NCBI GenBank assembly: GCA_007026445.1
Contig: VDMD01000092.1
Span: 35,463-99,462, forward strand
Direction: 5' to 3'
Origin: Schizophyllum amplum
Lineage: Eukaryota > Basidiomycota > Agaricomycetes > Agaricales > Schizophyllaceae
Length of the DNA: 64,000 bases
The translations under genes were made by a program, and so were the position numbers. The notes under the pieces were generated by a model. The model had not been told where the DNA came from. It saw only the letters and a list, made by a program, of their open reading frames with translations, and made no database searches. Shown in pieces: positions 18,727-30,639 of this stretch (position 1 is the stretch's first letter; each line of letters opens with the position of its first letter).

Positions 18727-21700
18727 ATGGCCTCCCACCTCGCCATCCTCGACCTCAAGGGCAAGCCCCTCATCCAGCGCGCCTACAGGGACGATGTGCC
18801 TGCTAGTTGGTGAGTGCGGTTTGGGTTAGGGTTTGGGAGTGGGTTTCTGTTTGGGTGTTTTGGGTTTGGGTTTTGGTTGCGGGAGGGGTGTGGTTGTTGG
18901 GTTGCGGGAGGCCGTTTGGGTTTGGTTGTTGGTGTTTTAAGTGCGGGGACGAGGGAGTGGTTGTGAAGGGAGGGGAAAGGTGGAAGGGGAGGGGGCTGCG
19001 ACGAGGGCGCGAGGGGGCCAGAGGGCCAGAGGGAACGATGCTCTTGAGGGGAGCGGCTGGGAAGGAAGGCTCGAGGGCGAGCGGCTGACGATGGACGCAC
19101 GCACCCTCGAGGGCGTCTTCAGGACACGCACGCGTCGACGCATCTTCCTCCCCCGTCTCCCCCCCGTCTCCCTCCCCCCTTCTCTCCCCCCTCCCTCTCA
19201 CCCGTCTCCCCCCTCCCTCTCACCCGTCTCCCCCCTCCCTCTCACCCGTCTCCCCCCTCCCTCCCTCTCACCCGTCTCCCCCCCTCCCCCGTCTCCCCCC
19301 CTCTCCCCCCCTCCTCTCACCCGTCTCCCCCCTCCCTCTCACCCGTCTCCCCCCTCCCTCTCACCCGTCTCCCCCCTCTCCCCCCTCCCTCTCACCCGTC
19401 TCCCCCCTCCCTCCCTCTCACCCGTCTCCCCCCTCCCTCCCTCTCACCCGTCTCCTCCCTCCCTCTCACCCGTCTCCCCCCTCCCTCCCTCTCACCCGTC
19501 TCCCCCCTCCCTCTCACCCGTCTCCCCCCTCCCTCCTCTCACCCGTCTCCCTCTCACCCTCCCTCCTCCCTGCACCCCACGCATGTACTGACATACGCAC
19601 CCCCCAGCGTCGACCGCTTCCTCCCCCTTTTGCTCGAGCTCGAGGAGGAGGGCGGGCAGGTGGTGAGTGGTTGGTTTTTGTTTTTCGTTTCTTCGCGTTT
19701 CTCTTTCTTGATCGAACGTTTCGTGCTTGGGCGCTCGCTTGTCTTGCTTTGCGCCCGTTTCTCTTGACGATTTGGTTTCTCTCTTCTCTTTCTTGATCGA
19801 ACGTTTCTCTTCTCTTTCTTGATCGAACGTTTGCGCTCGCTCGTTTCGCGTTCGGTCGTCTCGCTATCCCCTCTTCACGTCCTGTCGTCTCGCTCGCTTC
19901 CCCCCTCTCCCCTCCGCTCGCGGAGGGGGGATATGCAGTCCTTCGCTCGCTTCACGTCCTCTCGTCTCCTGCCCTCATCACGTCTCGCTATCCCCTCATC
20001 ACGTCCCGCTCCTGCCCCTTCCCCCCACCGCCCTCACCCTCTAACTACTAAACACTCGCTCGCCCCCTCCCACAATATAAAAAACGCTCGCTCCCACCGC
20101 CCTCACCCTCTTAAAACGCCCCCTTCCCCATTCCCCTCACCCTCTTCACTCCCAATTAACTAAAAGACAAAAAAACTAACCCACCCTCCAACCCACCCCA
20201 GGTCCCCTGCATCTCCGAGCGCGGGATCAACTACATGCACGTGCGGCATGCGAATTTGTATCGTGAGTTGGCGAGTCTTTCACGCAGCGCTTTCCCCTTC
20301 GTTAGCGAGCGTTTCGTCAGGGGTGCGCAACTAAAGAACGTCTACTAACCCACCCCACCCACCAACCCACTCGCCCTCTCCCCCTCGACAATAAAAGTAC
20401 TAACCCAACCCACCCCAACCCCCACCCAGTCCTCGCCCTCTCCAAACGGAACTCGAACGCGGCGGAGATCATATTGTTTTTGCATCGGTTGTCGGGGGTG
20501 AGTGTGTTAGTTCTTGCGGTCTTTCAATTTGTGGTGTTGGGGTTGAGTGAGGGTTTTGGTGGGGGATGAGAGGGGCGGAGTGAAGGGGGGAGAGTGGGGG
20601 GAGTTGAGCCCCCTCGCGGGGGAGAGGGGGTGAGGGGTGGAATGGGAGGGGTGTAAAAGGGTGGGGGAGAAGGGGGGAGAGTGGGTGGTGTAAAAGGGTG
20701 GGGTTGTGAAGGGGAGGGGAGAGAGGGTGGAGGGGGGGTTGGTGTGGGTTTTTTATGGTTGTTGGTGGTTGGGTGAATGGGGGAGAGTGGGAGAGAAGGG
20801 AGGGGAAGAGGGGGACACGGTTGACGGTCGCGGAGGGCGATACGGCTGACGCCGTCGCGGAGGGCGCGCGGGCCACGGAGGGCGTACCGCGGTTGACGGC
20901 CGCGGAGGGCGGGCCACGGCTGACGCCGTCGTGCGTTGGACGACGCCGTTGTGCGTGCAGACGTCGTCGTCCTGCGTAGCGCGGTGTCCTGCGTAGTGCG
21001 AGCCGCGGTAGACGCCGTCCTGCGTACGAGCCGCGGTAGACGTCGTCGTCGTGCGTACCGCGGGAGACGTCGACGTCGTGCGTGTGGGCCACGGTAGACG
21101 TCCTGCGTGCGTAGCGCGGTAGACGACGTCGTCCTGCGTAGCGCGGTTGACGCCGTCGTGCGTAGCGCGGCTGAAGGCCGTCGTCCTGCGTAGCGCGGCT
21201 GAAGGCCGTCGTGCGTAGCGCGATAGACGTCGCCGCCGTGCGTTGGACGACGCCGTCGTGCGTAGCGCTGTAGACGTCGTGCGAGCCGCGGTAGACGTCG
21301 TCGGCGTCCTGCGTAGCGCGGTAGACGTCGTCGTGCGTTCTGCGGTAGACGACGTGCGTAGCGCGGTAGACGACGACGTCGTCTTGCGTAGCGCGGTCGA
21401 CGTCGTCGTCCTGCGTAGCGCGGTTGAAGGCCGTGGTCCTGCGTTCTGCGGGAGACGGTCGCGGAGGGCGTGCGTTCTGCGGTTGACGTCGTCGTCATCG
21501 TGCGTGTGCGAGCCGCGGTAGACGCCGTCCTGCGAGCCGCGGGAGACGACGTCGTCCTGCGTACCGCGGCTGACGGTCGCGGGAGACAGGCCCCGGCGGG
21601 GGCGGGGGAGGGTGAAGGCCGTGGAGGGCGGGTCGCGGTACACGGTCGTGGTCCTGCGTAGCGCGGCTGAAGGCCGCGGAGGGCGGGTCGCGGTTGACGG

Positions 21701-24700
21701 TCGCGGAGGGCGGGTCGCGGCTGGCTGGCCGCCAAGGGCGATGTGGATGAAGGCCGTCGTGCGTTCTGCGGCTGAAGGCCGTCGTGCGCGCGTAGCGCGG
21801 TAGACGCCGTCGCGGAGGGCGTGTGGGCCGCGGTTGACGTCGTCCTGCACACGAGCCGCGGTAGACGTCGTGCGTACGGGCGTGTCGACCTGCGTAGCGC
21901 GTGTAGACGACGTCCTGCGAGCCGCGGTTGACGTCGTCGTCCTGCGAGACTCGGTTGACGCCGTCGTCCTGTGTACCGCGGTAGACGTCGTCGTCGTTCT
22001 GCGTAGCGCGGCTGACGACGTCGTGCGTACGGGCCACGGTCGTCGTCGTCCTGCGTAGCGCGGTAGACGCCGTCGTGCGTAGCGCGGTAGACGCCGTCGT
22101 GCGTAGCGCGGTAGACGCCGTGGTCGTCCTGCGTACGGGCGTGTAGACGGCTTACGGTCGCGGAGGGCGGGCCCCGGTTGACGGTCGCGGAGGGGGCGGA
22201 GGGGACGGGGGCCCTGGCGGGGGCGATGTGGATGACGGGGGCGGAGGGCGAAACGACTGACTACGGGGGGAGAAACGCACGACTACGGGGGGAGAAACGA
22301 CTGACTACGGGGGGAGAAACGACTGACTACGGGGGGAGAAACGACTGACTACGGGGGGAGAAACGCACGACGAGAACGAGAACGCTGACACGAAACTCCC
22401 CACCCCACCAGCTCCTCACGGAATACTTCCAGACGTTGGAGGAGGAGGTGCGTTACTTTCTTCGTCGATACTCTTTGTTTTGTGTTCCCTAATACTAACT
22501 CCCCTAACCCACCACCTAATACTCACCCACCAATACCCAAAAAAAAAACTAACTAACACCCCCATCCACCCATCCCACGCCCCCCCCCCCCCCCCCCCCC
22601 CCCCACAATGCTCCCAACCCCCATCCCTTCCTCCCTCCCCCTCCCCCCCCCCTCCCTTCTCCCTTCCCCTCCTCCCGGTGATGGGCTCCCAAACACCACC
22701 CCCCCCCCACCCACCCCTACTAAAAAAATAAACTAACTGACTACCCCCCTACTAAAAAAAACAAAAACTAACTGACTACCCCCTCCCATGTGTTCTTACC
22801 CGCTCGGCTCGCTAACCGCCCCCCCCCCTCCTCCCGGTGATGGGCTCCCAAACTAACCCACCCCCACCCCCACCCCTACTAAAAAACTAAATAAAACTCT
22901 AACACCCCCCCCCCCACCCAGTCCATCCGCGACAACTTCGTGATCGTGTACGAGCTCCTGGACGAGGTCATGGACGGCGGGTATCCGCAGACGACGGAGG
23001 GGAAGATTTTGAGGGAGTGAGTGGCGTTTTTATTACTATTATTACTATTTTGAGGGATTTGGGGTTTGCGATTTGGGGGGGTTTTTTTGGGGGGGTTTTT
23101 TTTGAGGGGGGAAGGGCGGTGAATGGGAGGGGTTTTTGGGGGGAAGGACAGTTTGTGGTGAAGGGAAGGGGGCGGTGAAGGGTGGTGAAAGGGTTTTTTG
23201 GTTTGAGAGGGAGAGGGGAGAGGCGGCTTTACTTCAAGTTCCAGGAGGCTGCGCCTCCTTCGTCCTGCCTTGTTTGTTTTTCGTCCTGCCCCTTGTTTGT
23301 TTTTCGTCCTGTCTTCGCCTTACCTCTCACCCCTTCTCCCTTCCCCCTCCATCCCTCTCACCGCCTTCCCTTCCGCCTTCCCTTTACCCCCTCCTTCCCT
23401 CCCCCCTCCATCCCTCTCACCGCCTTCACCGCCTTCCCACCCCCTCTCACCCCAGCCCATCCGCCTTCCCATCCGCCTTTACCTATCCTCTCCCTTCCCC
23501 CTCCATCCCTCTCACCGCCTTCCCTTCACCCTCTCGTCCCTTCACCCTCTCGTCCCTTCACCCTCTCGTCCCTTCACCCTCTCGTCCCTAAAAAAACACC
23601 CCCACCCGCCTTTTACATCCCCACCCACGCCTTTTACTAACGAAACTGAACTAACGAAACACCCCCTCCATCCCTCTCACCCCACTCCGCCTCTTACTAC
23701 CCCCCGCACCCGCCTTTTTACTAACCCCTCCCCCCCCCCAACCTAGATACATAACCCAAGAATCGCACAAGCTCGAGATCCAGGCGCGGCCGCCGCCGGC
23801 GGTGACGAACGCGGTGAGCTGGCGGACGGAGGTGAGTGAGGTGTTGGGGTGCGGTTTTTGTTCCCCTTTGAGTTTTGTTAGGCGTGGGTTGGGGATGGGT
23901 TTGAGTTTTGTTTGGTGTTTGGTTTGGTGTTTGGTGTTTGGTGGAGGGAGAGGGCGAGGGAGAGGGAGGGTGGCGTAGGGAGGGTTTTTTTGGGTTGATG
24001 TTGAGGGGGTTTTTTTTTTCTTTTTTTTTTGGGGGGGAAGGGGGGGGGGTTATGTGGTGTGGTGGAGGGAGAGGGAGAGGGACAGTGGTGGTGGAGGGCG
24101 AGGGAGAGTGGTGGAGTGGATTGGGGTTGGGGTTGGAGGGAGATGGAGAGTTGTGGTGGAGAGGCGGAGAGTGGTGGTCGAGGGAGAGGGAGGGTGGTGG
24201 TGGAGGGCGAGGGAAGAGAAGAAACAACGGAGCGCTAACACCCCCCACCACTCCACTCCAGGGCATCCGCTACCGCAAAAACGAGGTCTTCCTGGACGTG
24301 ATCGAGAGTGTGAATCTGTTGGTGAGTTGCGGGGGTTCCTGTGACTTTTGTATTTTTGTCGTTTTTTTTCCCTTATTTCTCTCGTTTTTTTTTTCCTTGT
24401 TTCTGTCGTTTTTTTTCCCTCATTTCTGTCGTTTTTTTTTTTCCTTATCTCTGTCGTTTTCTTCTTTCCTCATTTCTGTCGTTTTTTTTTCCTTGTTTCT
24501 GTCGTTTTTTCCCCTCATTTCTGTCGTTTTTTCCTGCGTGTCTCGTCTTGAGGCCTTCGATGTTTAATCTCCCTTGATGCCCTTTCCTTACCCGCGATTT
24601 CCTTACCCGCGCTTTCCTTACCCGCGCTTTCCTTACCCGCGCTTTCCCACCCACTTCCCTTCCTCTTGATGCCGAGAACGCCGCTAACCACCCTGCCACC

Positions 24701-27700
24701 CGTCCTCACACCTCTCCCCTGTCCTTACACCTCTTCTGTCCTTACACCTCTCCCCTGTCCTTACACCTCTCCCCTGTCCTTACACCACTAACCCATCCGT
24801 CCTTACACCGCTAACCCATCCGTCTTCCCCTCTTCCCCCGTCCTCCCCTCTTCCCTCTTCCGTCTCCCTCACCTTACTAAAACCCGCCCCACCCGCCCCA
24901 CCCTAAATATTAACAACTCCCCCCTAAACCTAACAGGTCAACGCCTCCGGCGCCGTCGTCCGCTCCGAGATCCTGGGCGCGGTGAAGATGAAGTGCTACC
25001 TGAGCGGGATGCCGGAGCTCAGGCTGGGGTTGAATGATAAGGTGATGTTTGAGAGTACGGGGAGAGGTGAGTGGGAGGGCTGTTGGGGAGATTTTGGGGA
25101 GGGTTTTTTTGGCGATGGGAGGAAGGCGAGTTGGTTGCTGTTGGGGAGTGGGTGTGGGAGGAGGGCGAGTGGGTGTGGGGGAGAGTTGGGGGGGGGAGAG
25201 TTGGGGGGGGGGGTGGGTTTTTGGGTTGTTGGTTTGGCGATGGGGAGGGTTTTTGAGTTGTTGGTTTGGCGATGGGAGGAAGGCGAGTGGGGGAGGGGCG
25301 AGTTGGTGAGGGCGAGTGGGGGTGGGAGGAAGGCGAGTGGGTGTTTGGGATGGCGAGTTAGGGCGAGGGTAAGCAAACGAGATAGACACGCTGACGCGAA
25401 CTCCCCCTCCAGCCGCCCGCGGGAAGTCGATCGAGATGGAGGACGTCAAGTTTCATCAGTGAGTGGCGCTGTTGTTGTTGTGCTGTGCCGTCCCCCTCTT
25501 CCCCCTCGCCCCTAGCCCTTCCTTCCCGTTCCCCCGTCCCTAAATCGTTTACTCCCCAACCAATAAACCACCAAACCCCCTCGCCCCTTCCTTCCCATCC
25601 CCTTATCTTCCTCCTACCCCTTCTCCTTCTCCCTCGCCCCTACCCACTCCCCCCCCCTCCCACCTCTCCCCCACCCACCTTCCCAATTCTCCCCTCTTAC
25701 TTCCCCCTATAACTAAAACTCACCCCCCCTCCCCTATAACTGAAAATCACTACCCTTGCCCCCTCTACCCATACTCACCCCCTCCCCTCTAACCAAATCC
25801 CTCCTAACCAAATCCCTCTAACCAAATCCCTCCTAACCAAACCCCTCCTAACCAAACCCCCTCCCCACCCTCCCCTATAACTAAACCTCACCAAACCCCT
25901 CCTAACCCAGATGCGTCCGCCTCTCCCGCTTCGAAAACGACCGGACGATCAGCTTCATCCCGCCCGACGGCGAGTTCGAGCTGATGAGCTACCGGCTGAA
26001 CCAGGCGGTGAAGCCGTTGGTGTGGGTGGAGGTGAGTGTTTTTTTTTTGGCTGGTTTTATTGGTTTTTTGTTTTTTTGGTATGGGTGATAAGGGGTTTTC
26101 GGCTGGTTTTTGGTTTTCGGCTAGGTGATAAGGGGTTTGGGGGTGGTGGGGAGGGGTTTGGGGTGGTGGGGGGGGAATGGGTTTTGGGCGTTTGGGTTTG
26201 GGGTGGTGGGGAGGGTTTCTGTCATGGTCCATGTTTGGGTTTTGGGTTTGGGGTGGTGGGCGAGGGGAATGGGTTATGGGCGTTTGGGGGGAGGGGCGAG
26301 GGGCGTTTGGGGGGAGGGTTTAGTTCTGTCATGGTCCATGTTTGGGTTTTGGGTTTAGGGTGGTGGGGAACGATGCGAGGACGCACGCTGGCGCGTTTAG
26401 CCGTGCACGCTAACCGCCACCCCTCCCGTGTATCGAGAATTACCCCTCCCGCATTCTATCACGCCTGCCACCCCCCGTCTACTGGGAACCGCACGCTCAT
26501 CGCTGCCAAACCCGCACGCTCACCGCTCCCGAACCCGCACGCTAACCGCTCCCAAACCCGCACGCTCACCGCTCCCAAACCCGCACGCTCACCGCTCCCG
26601 AACCCGCACGCTCACCGCTCCCAAACCCGCACGCTGACCGCTCCCGAACCCGCACGCTCACCGCTCCCGAACCCGCACGCTCACCGCTCCCAAACCCGCA
26701 CGCTAACCGTGCCCCCTTCTCTATCCAGGCCGCGATCGAGTCACACAACGGGAGCCGGGTGGAGTACGTGGTGAAGGTGAAGGCGCAGGTGAGTGAGTGG
26801 GAGGATGGGTGTGGGTGGGTTTTGGAGGGGTGGGAGGGAGACGGGACGATCAGCGAGAACGGAACGCTGGCCCGTGATGAGGGCGAGCGCTGACCGTAGT
26901 GCGGACGGAACGCTGACCATAGTGAGGACGAACGCTGACCACCCTCCCCCTAGTTCAAGCGCCGGAGCACGGCGAACAATGTGGAGATCTTCGTGGGTGT
27001 GCCCGACGATGCGGACAGTCCGAAGTTTAGGGTGCGTGTCGTGATTTTGTACGGTCCTGTCGCGGTTTTGTACGGTCCTGTCGCGGTTGTGTATGGTCCT
27101 GCCGCTTTGTATAATCGCTCGATGTTTTGTTCATCTCGTCGATGCTGGCTTCATGTAGTCGATTCTGGCTTCATCTGCTCGATTCTTTGTCTATCTCCTC
27201 GATTCTTTCGTTACCTCGCCCTCTCCTACCTACTCCTACCAACGCTCACGCGCGTTCTTATCCTCGCCTCTTCGCGTTCGCCTACTCCTGCCTACCCCTA
27301 CCAACGCCCAACACGCTCCTGTTCACTGATACTGACCATACACCCATATCTACCCCTACCTCCCCCCTACCCCTCTTTACCCTCTTCACCACCACTAACG
27401 CTCACCACCACCAACGCTCACCCCCCTTACCCAGGCCTCCACCGGCTCCGTCACCTACGCGCCCGACAAGTCCGCGTTCGTGTGGAAGATCAAGCAGCTG
27501 GGCGGCGCGCGGGAGTACCTGATGCGCGCGCATTTTGGGCTGCCGAGTGTTAGGGGGGGTGAGTGGGCGTTTTGCTGTTGCTGTTGTGTTATATCGTTTT
27601 TTTTGTGTTTTTTTTTTTTGGTTTGGTTTTGGGGTTTGTTTGGGTGGGAGTGGGGTTTGCTTGGGTGGGGAGTGGGGTTTGTTTGGATTGGGGGGGAGAG

Positions 27701-28332
27701 GGCTGGTGTGCGGCGAGGGAGGGGAGGTGGGAGGAATGAGATGGGGCGGTAGGAGGAGAGCAGGGGAAGGAGAGGGAGGGGAGGGAGCGAAAAGACCGCA
27801 AAGACTGACGCATCCTCGCAGAACAAGACCAGGCATACAAGCGCGCGCCGATCACGGTCAAGTTCGAGATCCCGTACTTTACGGTGTCGGGGATTCAGGT
27901 GAGCTTCTTTTGTTCCCTGATTATCTTTTCACTTCGCTCCGTCTCCCTTTCACCCCTCTATCAACTCCCTCTTCTTACCCTCGATCCTCGTCCACTTTTT
28001 TCTTCGTCTATCTTTCCCTTCGTCTTGACCCCTTTCCTCTATCCTTCGTCTTGACCCCTTTCGTCTATCCTTTGTCCTGCCCCTCATCCTCCCTCCTCTT
28101 CCCTCATCCTGACCCCCTTTCCTCTGTCCTGACGCCCATCCCGTCCCTCATCCTGACCCCTTTCCTTGCCCTGACGCCCCCCCCCCCTCCCACCCAGGTC
28201 CGCTACCTGAAGATCGTCGAAAAGAGCGGGTACCAGGCGCTGCCCTGGGTGCGGTACATCACGCAGAACGGGGACGACTACAGCCTGCGGACGGCGTTGG
28301 AGAAGGGGGCGGCGCCGATTGTGCCGATGTGA
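18727..28332 (+). CDS. apm1: AP-1 clathrin adaptor complex mu subunit, 437 aa, 16 exons across 9.6 kb
   Basis: The medium subunit of AP-1 binds tyrosine-based sorting signals and helps load clathrin vesicles at the trans-Golgi and endosomes. Exons: 18727-18809, 19608-19662, 20202-20262, 20430-20497, 22412-22447, 22922-23016, 23747-23831, 24262-24321, 24937-25066, 25413-25458, 25911-26031, 26729-26788, 26954-27031, 27435-27558, 27822-27898, 28198-28332; they sum to exactly 438 codons. The longin-like N-terminal domain shows [29 protein letters not shown] and [10 protein letters not shown]. The mu homology domain shows [62 protein letters not shown] and the C-terminal [16 protein letters not shown]. 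These favour AP-1 over AP-2. Protein length and conservation are ordinary, but the 15 introns total 8,292 bp (165 to 1,914 bp each) and are packed with repeats. All splice signals are canonical, so the gene looks functional. Confidence 0.97.
19140..19565. repeat. CT-rich minisatellite in AP-1 mu intron 1
   Basis: About 18 copies of a unit close to CCCTCTCACCCGTCTCCCCC fill the distal half of intron 18810-19607. The tract is nearly pure pyrimidine on the plus strand and ends about 35 bases before the acceptor. Confidence 0.93.
20815..22195. repeat. 1.4-kb GTAGCGCGGTAGACG(T/C)CGTCG array in AP-1 mu intron 4
   Basis: About 60 degenerate copies of a 20-24 bp unit built on TGCGTAGCGCGGTAGACGTC, mixed with GCGTTCTGCGG and GAGCCGCGG variants, make up most of the 1,914-bp intron 20498-22411. 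The minus strand is stop-free in two frames over 1.1-1.3 kb; this is a property of the unit, not evidence of a gene. Confidence 0.93.
22250..22372. repeat. 19-20 bp GACTACGGGGGGAGAAAC repeat in AP-1 mu intron 4
   Basis: Five to six copies of GACTACGGGGGGAGAAAC with CGACT or CGCAC linkers stand between the large array and the acceptor at 22411. Confidence 0.92.
24345..24650. repeat. T-rich and TTCCTTACCCGCGCT repeats in AP-1 mu intron 8
   Basis: About eight copies of a ~23-bp unit containing TTTCTGTCGTTTTTTTTCC are followed by four copies of TTCCTTACCCGCGCTT (24590-24645) and four of CACCTCTCCCCTGTCCTTA (24710-24790), all in intron 24322-24936. Confidence 0.9.
26495..26715. repeat. 22-bp AACCCGCACGCTCACCGCTCCC array in AP-1 mu intron 11
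   Basis: About nine copies of AACCCGCACGCTCACCGCTC with C/T and A/G variants fill the end of intron 26032-26728. GT-rich copies of GGGTTTGGGGTGGTGGGGAG occupy its first part (26120-26370). Confidence 0.93.
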
Positions 28333-29085
28333 GGAAGAGGAGGTCAAGTTGAGGAAAAGGATGTAGAGGATGGAGGGGGGAGGGTGGGGGGCGAGGGTGG
28401 GGGATGAGGAGGCGAGGAAGTGATGTACAGGAGGCGATGTAGAGGCAGGGGAGGCGCGAATGGGGCGAGAGGACTGGAGGAAAGGACACGAGGAGGGGGG
28501 GAGCCAATGGAAGGAATCCCCGAGGGAGCCAGTGGAAGGAAGCCCCGAAGGAAAATGGATCGTCGTGCATCGTCGTGTTTCTGTTTCTGTCTGTTTCTGT
28601 TTCTGTTTACTGTATCCTTACAATCACATCACTGGTGGTGGCGAAGCTGTGCATGTGTGTAGCGAACGTGTGCGTGTGTGTGTGGCGAGCGGGCGCGTTT
28701 GTGTGGTGAACGTATGCGTGGCTCACTGCGTGTGCGTGCAATAAGAGGAGAGGGAGCAGCTTACGGTTGGTTTGTGGCTTGTTACATAGACCAGTCCAGT
28801 CCGGCGACGAGACGGTGCTGGACGTAGCGCGCCCTGCAGGCTACGGGCGAACCTACAACGTGCACATCGTGCGATTGCAGAAGAAAAAACATAGGAAGGC
28901 GACTGACAGCAGGATGATACAGTAATAGTAGATGAGAACGATACCCGCGTACGTACGAACCCACGAAGCTTCCATCCAACCTCGAGCGTGTGGTCATGCA
29001 ACATCGGGAACTGGGTCGTTCACGACCTGAGTGCATAAGACAGTGAGAAGGTCCATTGCAAGGGAGAGATGCACCAACGTACATA
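28333..29085. other. Intergenic region after AP-1 mu
   Basis: The first ~400 bases are purine-rich 3' flank and include repeated TTTCTGTTTCTG and GTGTGTGTGG motifs. From about 28740 to 29085 the sequence is related to the stretches directly 3' of the two other orphan-family copies (29750-30034 and 34690-34938). The duplicated unit therefore extends well beyond the coding part. No further gene is seen. Confidence 0.6.
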
Positions 29086-29583
29086 TCAGCATCTGAACTT
29101 AGGCGTACTGCCGAGCATCAACCACCTCGGCTCGCGCTCTGCACCCTCAAGACATAGCTCGTCCGCGATCGTGTCCACGATCTCGGGATCCGGAAGAGGC
29201 ATGAGACCCTGCCGACCCCAGTTCCCCGCCACAATAAGCCCAAACTCTGAATCCCTGAATCCATCGGCTGGCACCTCGACCACCCGGGCGCCGTCGGGCC
29301 AGTACGGCGCCGAGGGATATTTGTCGCATATGATGGATGGCAGAATCCATCTCATGGTCTTGAAATGTATGAATGGGTCACCATCGTGGTAGGCTGATGA
29401 GCACAGTGATCCCTTAGCACAAATCTTGCGGACTACATCCTCCGTGATAGGCCAGCATAAGACAGCTAGTGGCAGCGAAGGGCGTGTCTGCCAGCTGCGA
29501 GTCGGCGAAGCGCTGGTCGACGTGACACTAGGTCGAGGAGTGAGCGAAGCGTCGAGCGTAGGTGATGTAGATTCGGTGATCAT
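29086..29583 (-). CDS. Orphan paralog family, copy A (165 aa)
   Basis: I do not recognise this family. The ATG at 29583 opens a Thr/Ser/Pro-rich N-terminus (TEST-SPTLDASLTPRPS). A conserved core follows, with SWQTRPSLPLAVLCWP, ILPSIICDKYPSAPYWPDG, GNWGRQGLMPLPDPE, TIADELCLEG and LGSTPKF. Two further copies lie at 30035-30528 and 34939-35427 on the same strand. The core looks like a small globular domain with many Trp, Pro and Cys residues; no signal peptide or membrane segment is seen. It is intronless, or the last exon of a longer gene, since each copy ends at a stop a few bases after the conserved F-[RK]-[CY]. All three keep an open frame despite much divergence, which suggests selection on protein. 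Confidence 0.65.
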   Translation of the reverse strand: MITESTSPTLDASLTPRPSVTSTSASPTRSWQTRPSLPLAVLCWPITEDVVRKICAKGSLCSSAYHDGDPFIHFKTMRWILPSIICDKYPSAPYWPDGARVVEVPADGFRDSEFGLIVAGNWGRQGLMPLPDPEIVDTIADELCLEGAEREPRWLMLGSTPKFRC

Positions 29584-30034
29584 GATGGTAGGAAACAAGG
29601 AAGTTTTGACCGCGATGCACAAGTGGAAGTCGAAGAGACGGCGAAGGAGGTTGACGCCTCAGCAGGCTGCATGCACGCGTCTACGTACTAGCAAGGCAGC
29701 GAGCACTATGATGTTGACCGCGTCGTGCGGTTGCAGAGGGAATATGTAAGTTAAAAGGCGATTGAAAGCATAAAAGCGATTGAAAGCAACATGATACAAT
29801 GGTAGATGAGAACGACACCCGCGTATATACTTACGAACCCAGGAAGCCGACACGAAGCCTCGAGCAGGCGGTCGTGCAACAGCGTCACGGGAAACTGACC
29901 GGTGAGGGCAGGATTGTCAGGCGATCCGGTGAGTGCGAGACTGGCGAGTTGGATCGTCCACAACCTGAGCCTGAGTGCGTGAGGAAAGGTTGCAAGGGAG
30001 AGAAGTGCGAGAAGACGTACATTCTGCAGCCCGG

Positions 30035-30528
30035 CTAGTATCTGAATCTGGGCGTGCTGCCGAGCAACAACCACCTAGGCACGCGCTCTTCCCCCTCGAG
30101 ACACAGCATGTCCGCAATCGTCTCCACGACCGCGGGATCCGGAAGAGGCATGAGGCCCTGCCGACCCCAGTTCCCCGCCAATATGAGCCCAAACTCCGTG
30201 TCCCCGTGGCCCATCTCAACCACCCGGGAGCCATCGGGCCAGTACGGCGCCGAGGGATATTTGTGGCAGATGATGGAAGGCAGGATGGATCTCATGGTCG
30301 TGAAGTGTATATATGAGTCGTCCTCGTCGTGTTCGGACGGTGAACACATTGATCCCTTCTGACAGATCTTGCGAACCACGTCTTCCGTGAGAGGCCAGCA
30401 TAAGACAGCTAGTGGCAGCGAAGGGCGCGTCTGCCAGCTGCGAGTCGTCGAAGCGCTAGGCGAAGGGGCGCTAGGTCGAGGATTGAGCGAAGTGTCGAGC
30501 GTAGGCGATGCAGATACGGTGATCATGA
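30035..30528 (-). CDS. Orphan paralog family, copy B (about 164 aa)
   Basis: This is the second copy of the family, starting at ATG 30528 (MITVSASPTLD). It shares ILPSIICHKYPSAPYWPDG, GNWGRQGLMPLPDPAV and LGSTPRFRY with copy A. It carries a Met-Gly-His-Gly segment where copy A has VPADGFRD, so length changes are in whole codons. It lies about 450 bases from copy A in the same direction, consistent with tandem duplication. The 451-bp gap 29584-30034 holds the copied 3' flank and nothing else. Confidence 0.65.
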
Positions 30529-30639
30529 TGGTAGAAGCTAAGCCCACTTTGAATTTCGCTTCAGTCGACGTCGTTGCAGACTATAAGTATGCACTTTTAT
30601 ATAAGGACTACGTCATACTTAGTGCTTATGTAATGTTTT

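Noticed and set aside
20524..21852. A 442-codon open frame on the minus strand
   Set aside because: It lies wholly inside the repeat array of AP-1 mu intron 4 and encodes only [13 protein letters not shown] simple sequence.
22577..22605. Long poly-C run, and a poly-G run near 33029
   Set aside because: They are simple homopolymers; they may mark sequencing difficulty but carry no identifiable function.
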